NCBI GenBank assembly: GCA_038501625.1 | Contig: JAZAYU010000116.1 | Coordinates: forward strand, 1,426,001 to 1,490,000 | DNA length: 64,000 bases | DNA from: Corbicula japonica | Taxonomy: Eukaryota; Mollusca; Bivalvia; Venerida; Cyrenidae | Direction of reading: 5' to 3' | Shown here: piece after piece, positions 56,701-64,000 of the stretch | Layout: each line of letters begins with the position of its first letter | How positions within the stretch are numbered: position 1 is the stretch's first letter | Program-made: the position numbers and the translations under genes | Notes under the pieces: model-generated | What the model was told of the DNA's origin: nothing | Database searches by the model: none | What the model saw: the letters and a program-made list of their open reading frames with translations, nothing else

Positions 56701-59700
56701 ACTCCAACTACTACACATACCTTTACTGCTGACTCCACCCACCACACCTAACAATACTGCTTACCCCATCTACTACACATACCTTTACTACTGACTCCAC
56801 CCACCACACCTAACAATACTGCTTACCCCATCTACTACACATACCTTTACTGCTGACTCCACCCACCACACCTAACAATACTGCTGACTCCATCTACTAC
56901 ACATACCTTTACTGCTGACTCCACCCATCACACTTAAAAATACTGCTGACTACAACTACTACACATACCTTTACTACTGACTCCATAGACCATCTGATGA
57001 TGCCAGGCATCTGGTATTGTCCACCCAGGTTTCACACCTCGCTGCAGATTTAATGTAGCTACTGGTACAGCACCTGTTAAACATATATCGCAATTAAAAT
57101 GCTGCATTGTACTCAATGATAAAACTCCAAACCATAACCGAGAGGATTTCACATACTCAAATAGTTTATTACTTCAGTTCATTAAGATATAGATATCTTT
57201 CTTGGATTTTCAATATAACTTTGGCTAGTCATATTTTTTTAATTTGAATGGACAAATTATCTAAAAGAAGACACTAATATTTGTTCTATATATCATTTTT
57301 TTTTTAATTTATATTTGCCATATCATGCTTTAATATAAAAGCTAAAATCACACCTTTCTTCATCCAGTGTCCAAGCCACTTGAGCAGATTTACCTCCCTT
57401 GGAGGATAGAAATGGAAGAAGCGTCCTCGTATTGCCCCTCTGGTCACCTCTCGGACACCATCCACCAAATCTTGGGCAGTAGTGCCTGGAACAGATACCA
57501 TACAACTGGTTAGTCCATTACATTCAACTTCAAGGTTGTGCTGATTTTAAAGAATGATACTTTTAACAAATTGTTTTTTTCCATTTACTCCATGAACAGG
57601 CCTTTTATCACATTAACGACCAGGGCTGAAGGTTATAAAGCTGAGATTGGAAACCAGTCTCAAATCTCAAGCATCTGATTGGCTGAAATGGCGACTGGTC
57701 GCCATTTCAGCCAATCAGATGCTTGAGATTTGAGACTGGTTTCCATGCTCAGTTTTATAACCTTCAACCCAGTGTGATCCATTATCAGCTGGAATATCTG
57801 TTCCATATGATCTGGATCTACATTGTTCAATTATTGGTCAGAAATAGCCTAATGAATATAAAAGTGTATATTGTAGATCCTGAGCAGACAGCAAGGCTAT
57901 GTGGCACTTATCTACCATGTGATAAAAGGCGTATCCCCTGGAGGAACAGGTTATGAACCATTTATGTTAAGGTACCTCATTAACAATGTGGATTTTATCA
58001 GCCAGTGAAGAAAAAAAGGAATATCTTCAAAACAACAATGAAAAACCAGATTATTTCCATGCTTGATATTCACAAGAATGCGTTGTCAAATTAAATTCAG
58101 TTTACATAAATGTGTCACATACAACAGAATAAAATACATCTATACGTTCACTTGGCTTTCACTGAAATATCTTTACCTTTTAGAAAAAAAATAGGTGCAC
58201 AACAATCTCACAGCAGGTTAGATTTCTTTAGTTTAAACTGCTTCAAGAAAACATATAATCAGGCTTAACTTTGCAGATAAATACTACCAGTATGCACAAT
58301 TTTAGCATTAAAAAATGCATAATTTCTTTTTACATGTCCAATGAATACCAGTACCATCAAAACTTTTTCCAGTCAGCTAACAAATACATCAGAACAGCTG
58401 GTAAAATTAGTATATACATTGTAATCTCTATGCATAAAATTGTTTATAAGTTTGTTTGTTTTTCTCAGGGATTTTAGGTCAATAATTAATTAAATACATA
58501 GTTCAACTTTACATGTAGTATCACGAAAAAAAAAATCAAATTGGATTTTAAAGTCAACTCAATGTTGTTAGTTTTAATGTTGCAGATATACAGCTTACCT
58601 AATTAATTTAGATTTTAAAAATAAGTGTATACTTATTGTTTTAAATGCATTTTTAATTTTTTATTTCTACAGAGAAAAATAAAAAATTACCAAAAAAGTT
58701 GTTTGATTAGAAACTCAGGTATCTGAATTTGAACTCAAACAATTATTCTAGAATATCTCAGAAGGACCATGTAAAGCGTTATCTGAAACATTTCTATGGT
58801 AATTGGACAATTTTATTTCATTTTTTAAAGTATTTCAAGTAAATAACCACTCAGAATTTTGAACAGAGTATAACCTCTCTATTATGACCAGCTCATGGAG
58901 TGGACAGAAGTGTTCTTAATAGTGAGGCAGGTGTTAATACAGGGATAGAAAATAGTTCAAAATGGTTCACAGAACATTGAAATAGTGGTCTAATTTTTGA
59001 GGTGGTCTTAAGTTTGGGGTGTTCTTCATGAGGTGTTTTACTGTAACTATGATGAGAAAATTGTGTTTGAACATAAGATTGTTATTGATATTGGGGTGTG
59101 ATGTGGTGGTGTGTTACCTGCGTTGTATCTAGAGAAGAGGTAGTAAGGTATAGGAGCAGCCTCCATCCTCAGGTTAGACCGGATCTTCTGAGCAACTTCT
59201 TCCTTCTCCACTTGAAAATCAAAGGCTTTCTGTAAACAAGTACATGTTATATTAAATATGAAAACAAAAAACTGAATTTTCAATACCGAGATATAGATGC
59301 TATCATGTTAATCTTCTGAAAATATTTGGATTTCTAACAATTCTTTGCAGATATCAACATGTGACTATCTAAGATATAAATATAACAGTACCATGCAAGA
59401 GAAAATTACAGTGAAACCCTTTTATTAAGACCAACTTTGGGACTGGATAAAGTGGTCTTTATAATGGGTAGGTCTTTTAGGGTAAAAGATAGTGCAAAAC
59501 TGTGATAAGGGACTTTGAAACAGTGGTCTTATTTTTAAGGTGTCTTAATCCTGGTATGGTCTTAATGAGGGGTTTTACTGTATAAACAGCATTATTTAAT
59601 TTTAGATTGGCATAGCAGGCTTTTGTCAGGAATGGGGGATTTGATAGGAAAAATGGCTTTGCATTTTGAGGAAAAGGGGGAAAAATAAAAATAGAAAAAG

Positions 59701-62700
59701 GGGACCTATTCTTTTTTGTGTGTTTTCTTGAACATCTTAATTTTTCAATTTACCTGTGTTTAAAAAACTACAGATGCATCTTCACAGGTGGAAGCATCAT
59801 ACCTTGGTAGCCCCACCCCAGGTGATCTCAGCTCCCTTCCCTCCTCAACTTCTTAGGCAAAAAAAGTCCAGACAGAAAAAATTTCCATGCTGTTTCTTTT
59901 TATCATATTAAATGATGATCAAATTGCCAAAACTATTTTTTCGTACCTAATTATCTATTTGAGATTATGAATGTCTATGATATACATCTAGATATGAAAA
60001 TAGTCAAACCAAACATGCACACAAATGCTCAAGATTGCAAGTCCCCATATCAGGTCATCAACAACTTGTTTTAAATTTTAACAGTCATAAAATTTTTAGT
60101 TTCTTGTCCTAACATTTAACTCAATTCAGAAAGTTGACACATACATGTTCATTACACTTACCAGAACATTTAACACAGCTGTGGGCCCGCAGGCTGAGGT
60201 CCCAATTTGCTTCACCTGTACTACATATGCCTCGTACTCATTCCATATCATCACTTTCTCTATGTCACTAACTGGACTAGGATTTCTGCGTTTCCGACGC
60301 AACTGTAATATCAATAATCAATATTCAAAATTATCAAAATGAAACTCTTTAATTTAGATCATATGATAGCTGATGAATCTGGAGATCTCAGCCTTAAATT
60401 CTGCGAGATTACTAAATTAATCATTGATTTAAAGGTGGGGTTGTACATTGGCATTTCTTTATTTTATGATCTTGATAACAAACTTCGGGAAATATTCCAA
60501 CTGCAGTTGACAATTATCAATCTTAAACTATGGGATCCACCAGTAGCAAACTTTAAGTCACAACCACCCAATGTTTTGCCAAATTTAGACATCACTTTGT
60601 CAAGTTACTGACAGCAAAACAAAGAAACATGTACTTATTTGCATTAAGACTGCTCTGATCAAGCAGAATTCAGGGTAACCTTAGAGATGGTTGTACACAT
60701 GAGCTGTTCTGGCCTGACCACGTCTGTATCATTAACTTTGATAAAGCAGAATTCTGGGTTACCTTACTGATGGCTGTACACATAGGTTGTTCAGACCTGA
60801 CTATGAGGCCTGTATCATTAACTTTGATAAAGAAAATTCAGGGTTACCTTAGAGATGGGCTGTTCAGGCCAGACCATAAGGTTTGTATAATGAACATTGA
60901 TAAAGCAGAATTTCAGGTTACCATAGAGATGGCTGTACACATGGGATGTTCAGGCCTGACCATTAGGTCTGTATCATTAACTTTGATAAAGCAGAATTCC
61001 GGGATACCTTACTGATGGCTGTACACAAAGGCTGTTCAGGCCAGACTATGAGGCCTGTATCATTAACTTTGATAAAGAAAATTCAGGGTTACTTTAGAGA
61101 TGGGCTGTTCAGGCCAGACCATGAGGTTTGTATTATGAACATTGATAAAGCAGAATTTCAGGTTACCATAGAGATGGCTGTACAAATGGAATGTTCAGGC
61201 CTGACCATGAGGTCTGTATCATTAACTTTGATAAAGCAGAATTCAGGGTTACCTTACTAATGGCTTTACACATAGGCTGTTCAGGCCTGACAATCAGGCC
61301 TGTATCATTAACTTTGATAAAGCAGAATTCAGGGTTACCTTAGAGATGGTTGTTCACATAGGCTGTTCAGGCCTGACAATGAGGCCTGTATCATTAACTT
61401 TGATAAAGCAGAATTCTGGGTTACCTTAGAGATGGTTGTTCACATAGGCTGTTCAGGCCTGACAATGAGGCCTGTATCATTAACTTTGATAAAGCAGAAT
61501 TCTGGGTTACCTTTGAGATGGTTGTTCACATAGGCTGTTCAGACCTGACTATGAGGCCTGTATCATTAACTTTGATAAAGAAAATTCAGGGTTACCTTAG
61601 ATATGGGCTGTTCAGGCCAGACCATGAGGTTTGTATTATGAACATTGATAAAGCACGATTTCGGGTTACCTTAGAGATGGCTGTACACATGGGCTGTTCA
61701 GGCCGGACCATGAGGTCTGTATCATTAACTGCACCTTGAGTACCCTCTTCCAGCAACAAGTCCAGCTGATCTATATCCTCATATATAGGCTCTGGTTCCT
61801 CCAGCCTGATAAAACATAAACCAGTCATCTTGGTAACTATACAGTAATTGCATGAATCTAGCTAACTACACAGTTATGTCATACACAGGTAAATATGCAG
61901 TAAATATAATGTCATACACTGATATCTAGTATAATCTACACAGTAATGTCATACACAGGTATCTACACAGTAATGTCATACACAGGTATGTCATACACAG
62001 GTAACTACATAGTAATGTTAAACACAGGTAACTACACACAGTAAATGGCCTACACAACGTACATGTATGTTCATGTATAGACAACCATATATAAGGGGCA
62101 CATCACAGGAAAAGGTACCTTCGGACAATTGACGTGAATTCTTGAAATGATGTCATAAAGTTGAGCAGAGGACATTACTTCATTATGCATTTTGTCATAA
62201 AAATAACATTGTTGTCAAAATGTGTTACAAAATCTCCAATAAGTTATGAGAAAAAAAGATAACTTTCCAAATATAGTAACAACTAAAATGTCAATAAATA
62301 TTATGGAAGACACCTTTTCAAGCAGTGTGTCTCATATAGAATGATAACTACAAAATCAAAATGTATCTAAATAATTATCCAATTATGTAATATTAAGGAA
62401 TTTAATTAGTTAATGGCTTAATGTACACTTGTACGAAACTGTGTATTACCTCATTTTTTGTCCTCGGCTATGTTTCCCTTTGAAGCCACTCCCATAAAAC
62501 ATGCCCTCAGTCACCATTTCTAAATTGGGAACCACATCTACTTGCCCATTGACTTTCAGGTTGTCAAGGTCAAGGCCACTTGCTCCAGAAAGGTCAATGT
62601 CACTGACCCCTGGCATCCTGATATTTTCTTCCTCATCAGAGCTGCTATATGTTGGCATAGGTAACATGTGTAAGTTATTGTGTGTTGAGGTGCTCGGAAC

Positions 62701-63359
62701 ATTGAAAGGACTTTTTTCAAACACTTTTTCCTGTGTGTTGACCTCGTCATCTTGGAAGTTTGACCTTGCCATAGCTTCTCCTGACATCCCAACAGCTCCA
62801 ATCAACTCCTCACACTCCAAACTACTGAAATAATCACAATGTTATCACTAAATCATAAGTAAATGTATACAGCTTATTCATTATTACCTTCCAAATATTA
62901 AATTTAAAAATGCACTTTAAAACAATGCTCTGTTGTACAAACAAATTAAAGTATTTTTTTGGTATTAAGATTTCAATCATACAAATTAATTAAATAATAA
63001 GATTAAAAGGGTCATATAGCATATAAACAGCAGTGAAGGATTCCAGATCCTTCCAGCCTACGTTCTCAGCACACATAATACCGTCTATAAATACTGTCAT
63101 CTGAATCTCATTCCCTGGCAAGAGACATCTCATTCCCTGGCAAGAGACATCTCATTCCCTGGCAGGGGACAAAAAAAAAACCAACTTACCTGTCATCATC
63201 ATTTGCAATATCCTCACACTGTAAGAGGTTTTGATCTAGACTCCGTGATCGCCGTGTATAGAATGGACAATACAGAGTTTCATCAGGACTTGTCATGTCT
63301 AACGATAATGACTGATGGTGCAAAACACGACTTCCAGCATGACCAATGAATTCATTTTG
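50555..63359 (-). CDS. C39-like cysteine-peptidase-fold protein, nine 3' coding exons
   Basis: Exons in transcription order: 63190-63359, 62450-62824, 61670-61805, 60162-60302, 59118-59229, 57354-57485, 56969-57073, 51431-51610, 50555-50754 (stop TGA). They sum to 1551 nt, all in phase; the start lies beyond the window. Numbered from the first residue seen, 1-240 are polar and probably disordered, with an acidic YSSSDEEEN patch. The folded part follows: Q259 in VKQIGTSAC with C265 (GTSACGPTAVLNVL), then H381 in DAWHHQMVYGV and N396 in VYLTNP. A Gln-Cys-His-Asn/Asp layout with an H-hydrophobic-G then DP/NP step is that of peptidase C39-like papain folds. I do not recognise a named family member, and activity is inferred only from these residues. 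Two introns hold minisatellites built from the neighbouring exon ends. The gene converges with the tyrosinase gene. Confidence 0.85.
51431..51610 (-). CDS. C39-like gene, penultimate exon
   Basis: Acceptor tgtag, donor gtttgt. Encodes VYLTNPLEIVPE and DVVSRFRDWCPLNDIIKQQD. The intron before it (51611-56968) holds the 62-bp minisatellite. Confidence 0.9.
51715..51900. mobile_element. TTAA palindromic MITE (family A), arm shortened
   Basis: Starts ttaaccctttactccatag and ends tatagagtaaacagttaa. The right arm is abbreviated after gatccagatcagatggcac. Confidence 0.88.
52320..56985. repeat. 62-bp minisatellite containing an exon end and 5' splice site, more than 50 units
   Basis: The unit reads (plus strand) ctgactccacccaccacacc, taacaatactg, ctgactccaactactacac and atacctttactg. 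A second subtype has cttaccccatctactacac in the middle. It spans 52320-52448 and 53647-56985, broken by the element at 52447-53646. At the right end it merges with the exon at 56969-57073. On the transcribed strand each unit contains GGAGTCAGCAGTAAAG followed by GTATGTGTAG, matching the exon end and donor of that exon. Confidence 0.95.
52447..53646 (-). mobile_element. Pearl/Helentron-type element inserted in the minisatellite
   Basis: Read on the minus strand it starts tatacccccacaaacgaag and carries a GTCG/GTCTGTC microsatellite. About six diverged ~150-bp units with aaggtcactgttact follow, and it ends in the hairpin aatcactttcagtgatt and aattctagtt. The flanks (ccaact / actactac) are continuous array sequence, so the insertion point is known to within two T. 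Confidence 0.85.
56969..57073 (-). CDS. C39-like gene, exon with candidate catalytic His
   Basis: Acceptor aacag, donor gtatgt. Encodes AVPVATLNLQRGV and DAWHHQMVYGVSSK. Its last 17 nt and the donor recur in every unit of the adjoining 62-bp array. Confidence 0.9.
57354..57485 (-). CDS. C39-like gene, middle exon
   Basis: Acceptor ttccag, donor gtgtga. Encodes TTAQDLVDGVREV and PPREVNLLKWLGHWMKK. Confidence 0.88.
57584..57954. mobile_element. Family A MITE containing a nested family B palindrome
   Basis: Left end tttactccatgaacaggcc and right end gtatcccctggaggaacagg. The body has atctggatctacattgttc and gtagatcctgagcagacagc. The family B element at 57621-57770 splits the left arm after cattaacgac. 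Confidence 0.75.
57621..57770. mobile_element. Family B palindrome, best preserved copy
   Basis: Starts cagggctgaaggttataaag, ends ttttataaccttcaaccc. The arms are almost exact inverted repeats meeting at ggcgactggtcgcc. Confidence 0.93.
58866..59047. mobile_element. MITE-like repeat, GTTTTACTGTA end
   Basis: Begins gagtataacctctctattat and ends catgaggtgttttactgta. Internal ggtggtctta/aagtgttcttaatag words are shared with 59407-59583. Confidence 0.65.
59118..59229 (-). CDS. C39-like gene, exon following the Cys helix
   Basis: Acceptor ttacag, donor gtaaca. Encodes KAFDFQVEKEEVAQKIRSNL and PIPYYLFSRYNA. Confidence 0.88.
59407..59583. mobile_element. MITE with TACAGTGAAACCC inverted ends
   Basis: Left end tacagtgaaacccttttatt and right end aatgaggggttttactgta are inverted repeats flanked by TA. 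About 177 bp, no coding capacity. Same family as 58866-59047. Confidence 0.85.
60162..60302 (-). CDS. C39-like gene, exon with candidate catalytic Cys
   Basis: Acceptor ttacag, donor gtaagt. 47 codons, phase 0 on both sides. Begins with a basic LRRKRR and contains VKQIGTSACGPTAVLNVL. Confidence 0.9.
60645..61735. repeat. ~87-bp minisatellite containing an exon end and 5' splice site, about 13 units
   Basis: Plus-strand unit: gttaccttagagatggctgt, acacataggctgttcaggcc, tgaccatgaggcctgtatc, attaactttgataaagcag, aattcaggg. Some units are shorter, giving a 245-bp higher-order period near 60770-61260. On the transcribed strand each unit equals about 60 nt of the exon at 61670-61805, its donor AAG|GTAACC and about 26 nt of intron. 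The first unit is the exon itself. Confidence 0.95.
61670..61805 (-). CDS. C39-like gene, exon whose 3' end seeded the 87-bp array
   Basis: Acceptor atcag, donor gtaacc. Encodes LEEPEPIYEDIDQLDLLLEE and ends CTAISK. About 60 nt of its 3' end recur in the tandem array directly downstream. Confidence 0.85.
61900..62045. repeat. Short imperfect tandem repeat (taatgtcatacacaggta)
   Basis: About six units of 18-30 bp with the words cagtaatgtcatacacagg and taactacacagt, in an intron of the C39-like gene. Confidence 0.8.
62450..62824 (-). CDS. C39-like gene, large linker exon
   Basis: Acceptor tttcag, donor gtaata. 124 full codons, Ser/Asp/Glu-rich with YSSSDEEEN; ends RGQKM before the shared Arg codon. 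Confidence 0.85.
63108..63170. repeat. Three-copy 22-bp tandem repeat
   Basis: tctcattccctggcaagaga is repeated with the third copy ending ggcaggggac. Confidence 0.9.
63190..63359 (-). CDS. C39-like gene, first exon seen
   Basis: Acceptor tttcag, donor gtaagt. Encodes QNEFIGHAGSRVLHHQSLSL and a segment ending in ANDDDS. The phase-0 start means more coding exons lie upstream, beyond 64000. Confidence 0.82.
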
Positions 63360-63454
63360 CTGAAATGAAATAATTATTTAACTATTAAACAGTAAAATGT
63401 TCAACAACTGTCCTTATCACCTCCTAACAACCATCTAACAGAGAATAAGGTAAA

Positions 63455-63742
63455 GCCACCATCTGCCTACCTATCTTTTATTCCCCTCTACATCTGCCTA
63501 ACTATCTTTTATTCCCCTCTACATCTGCCTAACTATCTTTTCTTCCCATCTACATCTGCCTATCTATCTTTTATTCCCCTCTACATCTGCCTAACTATCT
63601 TATTATTCCCCTCTACATCTGCCTAACTATCTTTTATTCCCCTCTACATCTGCCTATCTATCTTTTATTCCCCTCTACATCTGCCTAACTATCTTTTATT
63701 CTCCTCTACATCTGCCTACCTATCTTTTATTCCCCTCTACAT
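63455..63742. repeat. ~31-bp minisatellite, nine units
   Basis: Unit ctacatctgcctaactatc plus ttttattcccct, repeated head to tail with few changes (ctatc/taacta/tacctatc variants). It is intronic, upstream of the exon at 63190-63359, and contains no exon sequence. Confidence 0.95.
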
Positions 63743-64000
63743 AAAGGGAGGGATGTTTACATCTCTGACTGGATCTATAATTGATGATGCCCCATCAAAT
63801 TTCAGTAACATTTTGTGCAAATATTTATCTTTGCTTACTTGTATAAATATTGAGTTGCGCTCAACTCGGACTAGGTGCATTTCAATTACTGCCCATGAAT
63901 AGGCTCAATCAAACCGAGTCTGCATTATTTTCATATTTGTCTACTTGTGTGGCTTTCAAAGTTACCTTTTCATCTAATTTTAATTCTGATATATTACCCT
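63743..64000. other. Intron of the C39-like gene, nothing recognised
   Basis: No exon with acceptable splice sites on the minus strand could be identified up to the window edge. Confidence 0.4.

Noticed and set aside
53640..56985. CRISPR-like array
   Set aside because: Contiguous units without unique spacers in a eukaryotic intron; it is a minisatellite.
60770..61260. Two repeated 81-codon plus-strand frames starting MAVHIGCSD/MAVHKGCSG
   Set aside because: They are the antisense reading of the 87-bp minisatellite, which derives from a minus-strand exon; no start or splice context.
62501..62833. 110-codon plus-strand frame
   Set aside because: Antisense shadow of the minus-strand exon 62450-62824.

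Overview
This is a stretch of a eukaryotic, metazoan nuclear genome, most likely a bivalve mollusc. The sequence is AT-rich and its genes have short exons with GT-AG introns. It carries a membrane-anchored tyrosinase of molluscan type and is full of short palindromic transposons and elements with tetranucleotide cores like those known from clams and oysters. Four protein-coding genes can be assembled exon by exon. In each, every internal junction uses GT/AG and the phases agree.

Layout. (1) 1007-3257 (+): the last three coding exons of a protein whose C-terminus looks like a NIMA-related kinase (NEK1/4/5 group); the rest lies upstream of the window. (2) 3258-12896: intergenic, with dispersed palindromic repeats, a degenerate tandem-type element and dead LINE reverse-transcriptase fragments. 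(3) 12897-34195 (+): a complete 13-exon orthologue of ZNF341 (977 codons plus stop). Its introns hold a 1.2-kb tandem duplication, a 1.35-kb transposon insertion and a Crypton-like recombinase relic. (4) 38083-43408 (+): a complete 5-exon tyrosinase (746 aa) with signal peptide, both copper sites, a His-rich spacer, one membrane helix and a long cytoplasmic tail. (5) 43409-50554: intergenic, with a degenerate ~155-bp tandem array and fold-back elements. (6) 50555-63359 (-): the last nine coding exons (516 aa seen) of a C39-like cysteine-peptidase-fold protein that runs off the right edge. It converges tail to tail with the tyrosinase gene.

The most unusual observation is in gene 6. Two unrelated intronic minisatellites (62-bp units at about 52.3-57.0 kb; about 87-bp units at about 60.65-61.73 kb) both start at, and contain copies of, the 3' end of the adjacent exon together with its 5' splice site. 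One intron therefore carries some fifty donor-like sites and the other about a dozen. A second theme is an abundant ~230-bp palindromic element family bounded by TTAA and CCCTTT ends (about 25 copies), which looks like a piggyBac-type MITE. A second palindromic family is nested inside it at two places. An intact empty site in the 1.2-kb tandem duplication defines the exact ends of a Helentron/pearl-like element. The four genes show no obvious functional link to one another.
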